64,000 nt of DNA from Chloroflexia bacterium SDU3-3 (GCA_009268125.1 WBOU01000005.1:248001-312000), one strand, 5' to 3'; positions 33,437-41,791 are shown, counted from the first letter of the stretch. Made by a program: numbers and translations. Notes: generated by a model from the letters alone, not told the origin.

Positions 33437-34288
33437 TTGCGAAACCGTTCTACACTGCTGCGACCATGGCGCGCGGCATGTCTCCTGTTTGCCCTGATCG
33501 GCGCGTGGGCTGTCTCGGCCTGCCAGAACCCGCTGGCCCCCAGCGCGCTGATCGTACCGAATCTGACCGCCGCGCCCGACCGCTACAAGGGCAGCGTGGT
33601 GGAGGTGCAGGGGGCCTACCTCAACCGCGCTGGCACCGACGCCGTCGGCGTGCTGGCCCTGGGCGTCAGCACTCAGGACAACGGCCTGGGGGCCGAGCCG
33701 CTGGGCGACCCGATCTGGCTTGAGGGCTTCCCCGAAGATCAGCTGCGCGGCCAGCTGCACCAGCCCGGCGACTCGACCTACGGCTTCGTGCGCGTGACTG
33801 GCACCTTCGACGCAGGCGGAACCTACGGCCCAAGCAACACCTATAAATACAAGATCAGCGTGACCAGCGCCGAACCAATCGAGCGCATCCACCGCACCGA
33901 GCAGCGCGTGGCCGCAGGCTCGCCCGGCGAGGGCAAGGTGGCGCTCGCCGAGCTGGCCGACAACCCCGCCGCCCGCAACGGCCAGCAGGTGATCACCCAG
34001 GGCTACTACTTCTGGAACGGCTCGGTGAACATTCTGTCCGAGGGTATCTCCGCCGAGGATGACGGCAGCAATCCGCAGCCGATCGGCAAGATCATCTGGA
34101 TGGAGGGCTTCCCGCCCTCGATCTCGGGCCAGCTGCACGTGGGGCCGGGCAGCCCGGCGGCCTATGTGTGGGGCAAGGTCGAGGTGAAGGGCCAGTTCAG
34201 CGCGGGCACCTTTGGCAAGGATGGCGCGTACAGCGCGCAGCTGCAGCTCGACCCGAATGCGGCTGATGCGGCGAAGGCCATCCAATAG
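33437..34288 (+). CDS. Lipoprotein with two tandem copies of an unrecognised beta-rich domain
   Basis: A 283-residue lipoprotein. The signal peptide (RPWRAACLLFALIGAWAVSAC) ends in the lipobox VSAC with C29 as anchor. Two related domains follow, about 35-150 and 165-280. Both contain a GxxVxxxGxY segment (KGSVVEVQGAYL; NGQQVITQGYYF), then a glycine-rich turn, then IWLEGFPEDQLRGQLH or IIWMEGFPPSISGQLH, and then VRVTGTF or VEVKGQF followed by a gamma-turn-rich end. An OB-like beta barrel is plausible. I suggest a TTG start at 33437 because GAGGAAA sits 8 bases upstream and the signal peptide begins there; a GTG at 33377 is an in-frame alternative. It has a perfect promoter and terminator of its own. 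Confidence 0.8.
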   Translation: MRNRSTLLRPWRAACLLFALIGAWAVSACQNPLAPSALIVPNLTAAPDRYKGSVVEVQGAYLNRAGTDAVGVLALGVSTQDNGLGAEPLGDPIWLEGFPEDQLRGQLHQPGDSTYGFVRVTGTFDAGGTYGPSNTYKYKISVTSAEPIERIHRTEQRVAAGSPGEGKVALAELADNPAARNGQQVITQGYYFWNGSVNILSEGISAEDDGSNPQPIGKIIWMEGFPPSISGQLHVGPGSPAAYVWGKVEVKGQFSAGTFGKDGAYSAQLQLDPNAADAAKAIQ

Positions 34289-34313
34289 CGCTTGACCCGC
34301 GCATACACCAGCC

Positions 34314-34351
34314 GAATGTGAGGGGCGATCGCCCCTCACATTCGCATTTTT
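34314..34351 (+). terminator. Intrinsic terminator of the lipoprotein gene
   Basis: A perfect 30-base palindrome centred on GCGATCGC (34314-34343), then GCATTTTTG. Confidence 0.85.
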
Positions 34352-34514
34352 GCCACGGGCTGGGAAAATATGGGCGAGAAACGCGCGCCAGAATCCGCTA
34401 GTATAGGTACAATACTAACAGCGACAGCAGTGCGGCTGCCGCTGTTAGGCTTATACCACCCAGATCAGGCGAGCAGCAGGCCATCCAAAACCGGCGAGAC
34501 ATGCGAGGCGTAGC

Positions 34515-35384
34515 GTGTATTACTTCATTGAACCGATGGTAGAGGCCGATATCGAGCGCGTCCAGGCGATCGAGCGCCAGAGCTTTGCGACGCCATGGTC
34601 GGCCAACACCTACCGCAGCGAGCTGCGCAACCAGTCCACTAGCCGCTACGTGGTGGCCCGCGCTAGCCCCACCCCGCCCCCGCCCCAGCGCGACGACACC
34701 ACCCGCAAGCGCGGCATCCTGGCCGATATCGTCTCGGCGCTCTTCGGCGAGCCGCCCGAGCCGACCACATCCAGCCCCCACCCGATCGTGGGCTACGGCG
34801 GGCTGTGGCTGGCCATCGACGAGGGCCATGTCACCACCATCGCCGTCGAGCCTGCCTACCGTGGCCACGGCATCGGCGAGCTAGTGCTGAATGGGCTGAT
34901 CGACCAGGCTATGCAGCTGAACGCCGAGATGCTGACCCTGGAGGTGCGGGTGAGCAACGTAGTGGCCCAGCAGCTCTACCTCAAGTATGGCTTCCGCGCT
35001 ATCGGCACGCGCCCGCGCTACTACACCGACAACAACGAGGACGCGCTGATCATGTCCACCGACCCGATCCGCACGCCCGCCTACCAGGAGCGCCTCAAGC
35101 AGCTGCGCACCGCCCTGTTCGAGCGGCTGCGCCAAGAGGCGGCCAACGCCCCGCCGGTGGTCAAGCAGCCCATACCGCAGGCCCCAGCCCCAGCGGCTGC
35201 GCCAGTAGCCCCAGCCGCCGCACCGCAGCCCAAACCCCAGCCGCCTGCGCCCCAGTCAGCTGCGCCCGCCCCAGCGCCGAGCACGCCGCCTGCCCCAGCG
35301 CAGCCCGCGCCGAGCCTGCCCCAGCCGCCTGCCCCAGCGCCGAGCACGCCGCCTGCGCCGCAGCCGCAGCCCGAGCAGAAGTAG
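34515..35384 (+). CDS. rimI: RimI-like ribosomal-protein N-acetyltransferase with inserted loop and Pro/Ala tail
   Basis: A GNAT acetyltransferase of the RimI type, acetylating N-terminal amines of proteins such as S18 using acetyl-CoA. The start MYYFIEPMVEADIERVQAIERQSF is characteristic, as are TTIAVEPAYRGHGIGELVLN (acetyl-CoA loop) and LEVRVSNVVAQQLYLKYGFRAIGTRPRYY. Two oddities: a 38-residue insertion (about 51-88, PTPPPPQRDDTTRKRG...) between the second and third strands, and a 75-residue tail from about 215 made almost only of Pro, Ala, Gln and Ser. The tail should be disordered. Total length is 289, versus about 150 for ordinary RimI. A GTG start with GAGG upstream is used. Convergent with RNase J across a shared terminator. 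Confidence 0.88.
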   Translation: MYYFIEPMVEADIERVQAIERQSFATPWSANTYRSELRNQSTSRYVVARASPTPPPPQRDDTTRKRGILADIVSALFGEPPEPTTSSPHPIVGYGGLWLAIDEGHVTTIAVEPAYRGHGIGELVLNGLIDQAMQLNAEMLTLEVRVSNVVAQQLYLKYGFRAIGTRPRYYTDNNEDALIMSTDPIRTPAYQERLKQLRTALFERLRQEAANAPPVVKQPIPQAPAPAAAPVAPAAAPQPKPQPPAPQSAAPAPAPSTPPAPAQPAPSLPQPPAPAPSTPPAPQPQPEQK

Positions 35385-35397
35385 CCCGCGCAAACAC

Positions 35398-35436
35398 AAA
35401 GGCCGCCCCCGCGACTGTTCGCAGGGGCGGCCTTTT
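35398..35436. terminator. Bidirectional terminator between rimI and RNase J genes
   Basis: AAAGGCCGCCCC pairs with GGGGCGGCCTTT, with an inner GCGA/TCGC extension after one mismatch; T residues follow in both directions. Confidence 0.85.
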
Positions 35437-35448
35437 GGCTCTGCAGAG

Positions 35449-37128
35449 CTACATCTCCATCACCACCGGCAGGATCATGGGGCGGCGCTTGGTGCGCTCA
35501 AGCAGGAACTCGCTCACCACATCCTTCACCTTGCGGTTGATGAACCCGGCGTCTACCTCGGTCTCGCCATTGTTGCTGGTGGCGCGGCGCAGCGCATCGC
35601 GCACCACCGCCTTGGTCGCGTCGATCAGGTCGTCGGACTGGCGCATGTACACGAAGCCGCGCGAGACCACATCCGGCCCCACCACCAGCTCGCCGGTGGA
35701 GCGGTCGATGCCCACCACCACCATCAGGATGCCATCGCGCGAGAGCAGCTGGCGGTCGCGCACCACCACGTTGCCCACATCGCCCACCGTGGTGCCATCC
35801 ACATACACATAGCCCACCGGGGCCTTCGAGACGATCTTGCCAAACTCGTGGCTGAACTCCATGATCGAGCCGTTCTCGGCCACGATCACGTTCTCATCCT
35901 TCACCAGGCCGCCCATACCCAGCGCCATCTTGCGGTAGAGCATCAGGTGGCGGTAGTCGCCGTGGAAGGGTACCACAAACTCGGGGCGGAGCATGGCCAG
36001 CAGCATCTTCAGCTCCTCCTGGGCGGCGTGGCCGGAGACGTGCACGTTGGATGTGCCGTAGACCACATCCGCGCCCAGGCGGAACAGATTGTTGATCACG
36101 CGGCTGACCGAAACCTCATTGCCAGGGATGGGCGTAGCCGAGACCACCACGGTGTCGCCCGGTTTGATCTTGACGTGAGGGTAGTCCTTGTTGGCCATGC
36201 GGGCCAGCGCGGCCATCGGCTCGCCCTGGCTGCCGGTGCAGACCACCGCGATCTGGTCGTCGGGGTAGTTGTTGGCCTCGTTGGGGCGGATGACCGTGCC
36301 CGGCTCGGCGTGCAGATAGCCCAGCTCGAAAGCGATCTTGCTGTTGTTCTCCATGCTGCGCCCGGCCAGCACCACCTTGCGGCCATAGGCCTCGGCGGAG
36401 TCGATCGCCTGTTGCACGCGCGAGATGTTCGACGCGAACGTGGCCACGATGATCCGGCCAGGGGCGGTGGCAAAGATGTTGTCGAAGGCCTCGCCCACGG
36501 TCTGCTCGCTGGGCGTGTAGCCGCGCGACTCGACGCGCACGCAGTCGGTGAGCAGCACCAGGGGCTTGCGGTGGCCCAGCTCGGTGATCTTGGCGATATC
36601 GGTCGGTCGGCCATCCACGGGGGTGTGGTCGAACTTCCAGTCGGTCAGGTAGATCGCCAGGCCAGCGGGCGTGGTGATCGCGAAGCCCACCGTGTCGGGG
36701 ATGGAGTGGGCCACATGGAACGGCTCGACCGTGAAGGTCTCGCTCACCTTGATGGTGTCGCCCGCCGTAAAGCGGTTCAGCGACACCTTGTCCAGCAGGC
36801 GGTGCTCCTTCAGCTTGCCCGTAACCATGCCGATGGTCAGCGGCGTGCCGTAGACCGGCGGGAAACCCAGCTCGGCGATCAGGTGCGGCACCGAGCCGAT
36901 GTGGTCCTCGTGGCCGTGGGTCAGGAACAGCGCCTTGATCTTGTGCTGCTGCTCGCGCAGGTAGGAGATGTCGGGCAGCACAAGGTCGATGCCGAGCATC
37001 TCGGCCTCGGGGAACATCACGCCACAGTCAAGCAGGATGATCTCCTCGCCGTACTCGCACACCCACATGTTGCGCCCCACCTCACCGACACCGCCGAGAG
37101 GGATCATGCGCAATCGGTTTTTCGCCAT
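35449..37128 (-). CDS. rnj: Ribonuclease J
   Basis: Metallo-beta-lactamase/beta-CASP ribonuclease with 5'-exonuclease and endonuclease activity; matures and degrades RNA in the cytoplasm. The 559 residues match the family's usual length. The zinc motif HGHEDH is at 71-76, with later ligands in AHSIPDT and LTDWKFDH. beta-CASP motifs appear as ATFASNISRVQQ, VCTGSQGEPMAALARMA, SATPIPGNE and VHVSGHA, and the C-terminal dimerisation domain is in place. The ATG at 37128 has a weak ribosome site (ATAACAACC) and a long upstream region. A TATACT on the minus strand at 37379-37374 could give a 240-base leader; long leaders are common for RNase genes that self-regulate. Confidence 0.95.
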   Translation of the reverse strand: MAKNRLRMIPLGGVGEVGRNMWVCEYGEEIILLDCGVMFPEAEMLGIDLVLPDISYLREQQHKIKALFLTHGHEDHIGSVPHLIAELGFPPVYGTPLTIGMVTGKLKEHRLLDKVSLNRFTAGDTIKVSETFTVEPFHVAHSIPDTVGFAITTPAGLAIYLTDWKFDHTPVDGRPTDIAKITELGHRKPLVLLTDCVRVESRGYTPSEQTVGEAFDNIFATAPGRIIVATFASNISRVQQAIDSAEAYGRKVVLAGRSMENNSKIAFELGYLHAEPGTVIRPNEANNYPDDQIAVVCTGSQGEPMAALARMANKDYPHVKIKPGDTVVVSATPIPGNEVSVSRVINNLFRLGADVVYGTSNVHVSGHAAQEELKMLLAMLRPEFVVPFHGDYRHLMLYRKMALGMGGLVKDENVIVAENGSIMEFSHEFGKIVSKAPVGYVYVDGTTVGDVGNVVVRDRQLLSRDGILMVVVGIDRSTGELVVGPDVVSRGFVYMRQSDDLIDATKAVVRDALRRATSNNGETEVDAGFINRKVKDVVSEFLLERTKRRPMILPVVMEM

Positions 37129-37534
37129 AGGTTGTTATGAAGTCAGGAACCGTCGAATCCTCAGGTCCGTCCTTCGCTCCTTTCTAAGCAGGGACGCCCG
37201 CCGACGCGCCGCCACGGCGGTAGCGCTGCGCCCCAATCGATTTCCAAACAGGACGTATATACAAAAGCCGCCCGCGAGGGGGACGGCCTGTGCGACATAG
37301 GTTGGCTCGCCGGGTGGCGAGAGCCGTCAAGTGTAATGCTAGGCAATAGACACATGTCACAAGCACTGCCCTAAGTATATCATGCATGGTGGAGGTTTGG
37401 CTACCACCCCAACAGCACGCGCTGCGGTGGTAAGGCGCGGCTTATTCCCAACATACGCGCGGCGCGGCGCAGTGGATGTATTGGCCCAGAGGCTGCGGGT
37501 GAAGATCGGCTATTGCGGCGATGCATTTTTTTGC
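37129..37534. other. Divergent region between RNase J and the metG leader
   Basis: About 400 bases without a credible gene. It would contain the leader and promoter of RNase J (possible -10 TATACT, minus strand, 37379-37374) and the upstream part of the metG promoter. Short open frames across it have no domain. Confidence 0.5.
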
Positions 37535-37540
37535 TATAAT
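37513..37540 (+). promoter_or_regulatory. Promoter of the metG leader
   Basis: TTGCGG (37513-37518), 16 bases, TATAAT (37535-37540). Predicted start near 37547, about 23 bases before the leader ORF. Confidence 0.65.
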
Positions 37541-37569
37541 AAGGCCCGGATGAGAAACAGCGAGGTGAC

Positions 37570-37653
37570 ATGATGGATCGCCCGATCAACTTCAACATCA
37601 TGCGCATGGGGATGGACATGTGCCGGGCCATACCGGTCGTTTCCCTATGCTGA
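37570..37653 (+). CDS. Met-rich leader peptide of metG (putative attenuator ORF)
   Basis: A 27-codon ORF with a good ribosome site (GCGAGGTGAC) directly after a TATAAT promoter. It begins with two Met codons and has four more at alternate positions (IMRMGMDMC), so 6 of 27 codons are ATG. It ends in TGA at 37651. A G+C hairpin followed by TTTCTGTT starts 29 bases later, and metG begins at 37783. This is the layout of ribosome-mediated attenuation: slow decoding of Met codons would let transcription pass the terminator into the methionyl-tRNA synthetase gene. The peptide is too short for homology judgement. The regulatory role is inferred. Confidence 0.6.
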   Translation: MMDRPINFNIMRMGMDMCRAIPVVSLC

Positions 37654-37681
37654 GATCGCGCCTCCCCAACCTTGTTCTTTC

Positions 37682-37711
37682 GGGGCCGCCCAGCGGGGCG
37701 GCCCTTTCTGT
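37682..37711 (+). terminator. Attenuator-type terminator in the metG leader
   Basis: GGGCCGCCC pairs with GGGCGGCCC around AGCG (37683-37704), then TTTCTGTT. It lies between the Met-rich leader ORF and metG. Confidence 0.7.
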
Positions 37712-37782
37712 TGCCCCAGGGCGGTAGCCTTGTACGAACCGACGGTCTGATCTATCCTGAAGCGACACCAAGGAGATCTTCC

Positions 37783-39549
37783 ATGCCAGAAAACATCCAC
37801 GTCTCGGTGGCGTGGCCGTACGCCAACGGCCCGTTCCATGTCGGCCATATCGCGGGCGCGTACCTGCCCGCCGATATCTTCGCCCGCTTCCAGCGCCTGC
37901 GCGGCAACAACGTGCTCATGGTCTCGGGTTCCGACTGCCACGGCACGCCGATCACGCTCAAGGCCGAGCAGGAGGGCATCCCGACGCAGGATGTGATCCG
38001 CCGCTACCATACCTCGTTCCTCCAGTCGTTTGTGGCGCTGGGCATCAGCTTCGACCTGTTCACCCAGACCTACACCGACAACCACTACGCGGTAACGACC
38101 GATATCTTCCTGCACCTTCAGGAGCGCGGCTACATCTACAAGCAGCAGATGGTCGGCTCCTACTCGGAGACGCTGGGCCGATTCTTGCCCGACCGCGAGG
38201 TGGAGGGCACCTGCCCGCACTGCGGCTTCGCCAGCGCGCGCGGCGACCAGTGCGACAACTGCGGCAAGCTGCTCGACCCGCAGGATCTGGTCAACCCGCG
38301 CGCCAAGATCGACGGCAAGCCGATCAGCTTCCGCGACACCGAGCACTACTTCCTGGATCTGGCCAAGCTGGAGCCGACCCTGCGCGCGTGGCTGGACAGC
38401 GCCGACCGCAGCTACTGGCGTCCCAACACCGTGCAGTTCACCACCAACTGGCTGCACGAGGGCCTGCGTGGCCGCGCTATCACCCGCGACCTGGAGTGGG
38501 GCGTGCCGGTGCCGGTCGACGAGCCGGAGTTCAAGGACAAGCGCATCTACGTGTGGTTCGACGCCGTGATCGGCTACCTCTCGGCCTCGGTCGAGTGGGC
38601 TAAGCGCGTGGGCCGCCCCGACGCCTGGAAGGAGTGGTGGGTCTGCGGCGCGGATGGCGCGGCGCCGGCGCGGGCGTTCTACTTTATCGGCAAGGACAAC
38701 ATCCCCTTCCACACCATCATCTGGCCGGCCATGCTGCTGGGCTACGGCGAGCGCACGCTGCCCTACGATGTGCCCGCCAACGAGTTCCTCAACCTGGAGG
38801 GCGAGAAGATGAGCACCAGCCGCAACTGGGCGCTCTGGTCGCCCGACATCGAGTCGCGCTACCAGCCCGACCAGATCCGCTTCTACCTGACCGCCGCTGC
38901 CCCCGAGGGCCGCGACAGCAACTGGTACTGGTCGGACTTCGTGCAGCGCAACAACGCCGAGCTCGTGGCCAACTGGGGCAATCTGGCCAACCGCGTGCTG
39001 AACATCGCCCACAAGAACTTCGGCGCGGTGCCCACCCCCGGCGAGCTGGCCGAGGCCGACAAGGCGCTGCTGGCCGATGTCGAGGCAGGCTTCCAGCGCG
39101 TCACCGAGCTGCTCGACGCGGTGAAGATCAAGCAGGCGCTCACCGAGGCCCTGCAGATCTCGCAGCGCGTCAACCAGTATCTGGCCGAGACCACGCCCTG
39201 GAAACTGGTGAAAGAGGACCGCGAGCGCGCCGCCACGGTGCTGTTCGCCAGCCTGCGCGCCATCGACACGCTGAAGGTGCTGTTCACGCCGTTCCTGCCC
39301 CACTCCAGCCAGCAGCTGCACGAGCTGCTGGGCTACAGCGGGGTGATCGCGCCGCTGCCCCACACCGAGGATGCCGAGGACAAGGATGGCGGCACCCGCC
39401 AGGTGCTCACCGGCGACTACCAGACCGGTGCAACCTGGGCGATCAGCCAGCTGCCCGCTGGGCAGGCCATCCACGCGCCCACACCGCTCTTCCGCAAGCT
39501 GGAGGAGGCGGTGGTGGAGGAAGAGCTGGCGCGGCTGCGCAGCGCATAG
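37783..39549 (+). CDS. metG: Methionyl-tRNA synthetase
   Basis: Class I aminoacyl-tRNA synthetase charging tRNA-Met in the cytoplasm. The 588-residue protein has the HIGH-type motif HVGH (19-22), the zinc knuckle CPHCG...CDNCG, and KMSTS (342-346). The anticodon-binding helical domain covers roughly the last 200 residues, with LVANWGNLANRVLNIAHKNFG. The C-terminal Trbp111-like domain of E. coli MetG is absent, as in many shorter bacterial forms. The ATG at 37783 has AAGGAG at 9-10 bases; 37 in-frame codons upstream overlap the attenuator and are not translated. Expression is probably governed by the Met-rich leader. A small membrane-protein gene follows 62 bases downstream. Confidence 0.95.
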   Translation: MPENIHVSVAWPYANGPFHVGHIAGAYLPADIFARFQRLRGNNVLMVSGSDCHGTPITLKAEQEGIPTQDVIRRYHTSFLQSFVALGISFDLFTQTYTDNHYAVTTDIFLHLQERGYIYKQQMVGSYSETLGRFLPDREVEGTCPHCGFASARGDQCDNCGKLLDPQDLVNPRAKIDGKPISFRDTEHYFLDLAKLEPTLRAWLDSADRSYWRPNTVQFTTNWLHEGLRGRAITRDLEWGVPVPVDEPEFKDKRIYVWFDAVIGYLSASVEWAKRVGRPDAWKEWWVCGADGAAPARAFYFIGKDNIPFHTIIWPAMLLGYGERTLPYDVPANEFLNLEGEKMSTSRNWALWSPDIESRYQPDQIRFYLTAAAPEGRDSNWYWSDFVQRNNAELVANWGNLANRVLNIAHKNFGAVPTPGELAEADKALLADVEAGFQRVTELLDAVKIKQALTEALQISQRVNQYLAETTPWKLVKEDRERAATVLFASLRAIDTLKVLFTPFLPHSSQQLHELLGYSGVIAPLPHTEDAEDKDGGTRQVLTGDYQTGATWAISQLPAGQAIHAPTPLFRKLEEAVVEEELARLRSA

Positions 39550-39611
39550 GTAAGCCGTGGGGCGCGGGCTGCATAGCGGCCCGCACCTCGCCAAGGGAAG
39601 GGAGCAACACA

Positions 39612-39926
39612 ATGGAACAAGCTATCGCCCGTGCGGTTATCGTGCTGGTCGTCGCGGTGGTGCTGGCCATTATGGCCATCCGCTCGAAGGGGCTGCGCTT
39701 CCGCCAGCTCAGCTTCGGGCTATTCTCCGCCGCGCTGGTGCTGCTGGGCATATCCAGCCTCACGGGCATTCAGCCGCTGGTGTGGGTGGCCATGGCCCTG
39801 CTGGCGGGCATGCTGGTGTGCTACGCCCTCTCGTGGAGCACCGGCGAGGTGCGCAAGCAGCAAGATGCGTTTATCGCCAAGATGGCCGAGGCCGCCAAGA
39901 AGCACCGCGAGGCCTCGTCGAAGTAG
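39612..39926 (+). CDS. Small membrane protein, function unknown
   Basis: A 104-residue protein with three hydrophobic segments (about 6-23 ARAVIVLVVAVVLAIMAI, 33-49 LSFGLFSAALVLLGISS and 53-74 PLVWVAMALLAGMLVCYAL) and a charged C-terminal tail (EVRKQQDAFIAKMAEAAKKHREASSK) that should be cytoplasmic and helical. Its ATG follows GGGAAGGGAGC at good spacing. It is 62 bases after metG on the same strand and probably shares its transcript. A longer open frame running back through metG is only a shadow. I recognise no family. Confidence 0.75.
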   Translation: MEQAIARAVIVLVVAVVLAIMAIRSKGLRFRQLSFGLFSAALVLLGISSLTGIQPLVWVAMALLAGMLVCYALSWSTGEVRKQQDAFIAKMAEAAKKHREASSK

Positions 39927-39966
39927 CCGCGCCGAAGGTGATCTAGATTACAGCCAAGAGCTGCAA

Positions 39967-40007
39967 CTATGGGTATACTTCTTGGTACGGGTACCCCCTA
40001 TGGGTAT
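39967..40007 (+). promoter_or_regulatory. Putative operator/promoter of the glutaredoxin gene
   Basis: A direct repeat CTATGGGTAT (39967-39976 and 39998-40007) flanks an inverted repeat GGTAC-GG-GTACC (39984-39995). TATACT at 39974-39979 within it is a possible -10. Confidence 0.4.
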
Positions 40008-40045
40008 CCAGAAGATACTAGATGCAGAAGGATACACATACAGCT

Positions 40046-40300
40046 ATGGCAGATCTCAGCGTCACCCTCTACGGAACCAACTGGTGCGGCGACTGCAAGC
40101 GGGCGCTTCGCGTGCTCAAAGAGATGGAGTGGCCGGTCAACTATATCAATATCGAGCAGGATGAGAACGCGGCGGCCTACGTGCAGCAGGTGAACAACGG
40201 CAGCCGCAGCGTGCCCACCATCATCTTCCCCGACGGGTCGGTGCTGGTCGAGCCGTCGAACGCCGCGCTCAAGGGCAAGCTCGAAACCTTTAAGTCGTAG
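40046..40300 (+). CDS. Glutaredoxin-like protein (mycoredoxin type)
   Basis: An 84-residue thioredoxin-fold protein with the redox motif WCGDC (C14, C17) after strand SVTLYGTN, and the cis-proline region RSVPTIIFPDGSVLVEPSN. CGDC rather than CPYC suggests the mycoredoxin-like group, which reduces protein disulfides or mixed disulfides with low-molecular-weight thiols in the cytoplasm. The ATG at 40046 gives the family N-terminus; another ATG at 40022 would add eight residues. It has its own possible promoter region with a repeat-flanked -10 and a clear terminator. Redox control is possible but not shown. Confidence 0.88.
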   Translation: MADLSVTLYGTNWCGDCKRALRVLKEMEWPVNYINIEQDENAAAYVQQVNNGSRSVPTIIFPDGSVLVEPSNAALKGKLETFKS

Positions 40301-40318
40301 GGCTGGCACACGAGCACA

Positions 40319-40354
40319 GCAGGCCGTGGCGCGATGCCACGGCCTGCTTGTTTT
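40319..40354 (+). terminator. Intrinsic terminator of the glutaredoxin gene
   Basis: GCAGGCCGTGGC pairs with GCCACGGCCTGC around GCGAT (40319-40347), then TTGTTTT. Confidence 0.88.
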
Positions 40355-40369
40355 GCGCGCCCCAGCGGG

Positions 40370-41662
40370 CTACAGCACGCGGTTGACCTCGATCACCTGG
40401 TCGCGGCCCTGGCCCACGCCCACCATGCCGATCCTAGCCCCCACCAGCTCGCAGATCCGGGCCACGTAGGCCTGGGCCTGCTCGGGCAGCTGATCGAAGT
40501 GGCGCGCGCCGCTGGTGGATGTGCGCCAGCCCGGCAGCTCCTCGTAGATCGGCTCGACCTTGCCGTAGGTCACAATGTCGGCGGGCGGGTAGTCCAGCTC
40601 GGCATCGTGCAGGCGGTAGCCGGTGCAGATCTTGACGGTGGGCAGGTCATCCAGCACATCCAGCTTGGTGATGGCGATGGTATCGAAGCCATTCAGCTGC
40701 GCCGAGTAGCGCGCCAGCACCGCGTCGAACCAGCCCACGCGGCGCAGACGCCCGGTGGTGGTGCCCACCTCGGCCCATGGCTTGCCGATCTGGCGCAGCG
40801 CGTCGGCCTCGGCGCCCTGCACCTCGCTGGGGAACGGCCCCTCGCCCACGCGCGAGACAAACGCCTTGTACACGCCCACCACCGACGAGAAGCGCGTCGG
40901 GCCGATACCCGAGCCCTGGGCCGCACCCGCCGCACCAGGGGGCGACGAGGTGACGTAGGGGTAGGTGCCGTAGTCGATGTCGAGCAGCACGCCCTGCGCG
41001 CCCTCCAGCAGGATGCCCACGTCCTTGTCCAGCGCACGGTGGATGATCGGCTGCACATCGGTGATATGCTCGGACAGCTTGCGGCCATAGTCGAGGTACT
41101 TGAGGTAGATCTCGTGCAGCGAGAGCGGCTGCGCACCGTAGAAGGTGGTCAGCAGCTTGTTCTTGATCTCCAGCACCTGGCGCAGCCGGCTGAGCAGCAG
41201 CTGCTCGTTGAGCAGATCGCCCATGCGGATGCCGATGCGCGACATCTTGTCGGCGTAGACCGGGCCGATACCACGCCCAGTTGTACCGATCTTGCCATCG
41301 CCGCGCATGGTCTCATCCATCTGGTCCTGCATCACGTGGTAGGGCATGATCACGTGGGCGCGGTCGCTGATGAACAGGCGCTCGAGGCTGATATTGCGCT
41401 CGCGCAGGCCCTCGATCTCCTTGATCAGCACCGCCGGATCGATCACCACGCCCGACCCGATCACATTTACGGTATGGGGGTAGAACAGGCCGGATGGCAG
41501 CAGGTGTAGTTTGAATGTGCCGAGATCATTCACCACCGTATGGCCGGCGTTATTGCCGCCGCCATAGCGGACTACGAGCCGCGCGCGCTCGGCGTACATA
41601 TCGATGACGCGACCCTTCCCCTCGTCGCCCCACTGGGCACCGATCACAGCCACGACCGGCAT
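40370..41662 (-). CDS. purA: Adenylosuccinate synthetase
   Basis: Condenses IMP and aspartate with GTP to adenylosuccinate in AMP synthesis (cytoplasm). The 430-residue protein begins MPVVAVIGAQWGDEGKGRVID, with the GTP loop and catalytic Asp; RYGGGNNAGHTVV, QMDETMRGDGKIGTTGRGIGP and GAQGVLLDIDYGTYPYVTSS are all family hallmarks. The ATG at 41662 follows AAGGGGGAG; the open frame upstream would add 24 residues of low-complexity sequence and is rejected. A TATAAT at 41797-41792 on the minus strand is the likely -10. It is convergent with the glutaredoxin gene and divergent from the histidine kinase. Confidence 0.95.
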   Translation of the reverse strand: MPVVAVIGAQWGDEGKGRVIDMYAERARLVVRYGGGNNAGHTVVNDLGTFKLHLLPSGLFYPHTVNVIGSGVVIDPAVLIKEIEGLRERNISLERLFISDRAHVIMPYHVMQDQMDETMRGDGKIGTTGRGIGPVYADKMSRIGIRMGDLLNEQLLLSRLRQVLEIKNKLLTTFYGAQPLSLHEIYLKYLDYGRKLSEHITDVQPIIHRALDKDVGILLEGAQGVLLDIDYGTYPYVTSSPPGAAGAAQGSGIGPTRFSSVVGVYKAFVSRVGEGPFPSEVQGAEADALRQIGKPWAEVGTTTGRLRRVGWFDAVLARYSAQLNGFDTIAITKLDVLDDLPTVKICTGYRLHDAELDYPPADIVTYGKVEPIYEELPGWRTSTSGARHFDQLPEQAQAYVARICELVGARIGMVGVGQGRDQVIEVNRVL

Positions 41663-41791
41663 AAGCTCCCCCTTGTTCATGCTGCATCCAGCAGGCGGCA
41701 CGGCACGCACGCGCGCTCCACCGCGGGAGAGCACACCTTGCTACGAAACCACCCAGCGCTGCTGTTCGCAATGATCTGTTTTTAGATGCCT

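Noticed and set aside
37541-37782. T-box riboswitch upstream of metG
   Set aside because: No T-box consensus or specifier-loop architecture could be seen; the short Met-rich ORF explains the leader better.
38634-39926. 430-codon frame reaching from inside metG to 39926
   Set aside because: Only the last 104 codons have protein-like composition and a ribosome site; the rest is a shadow of metG.
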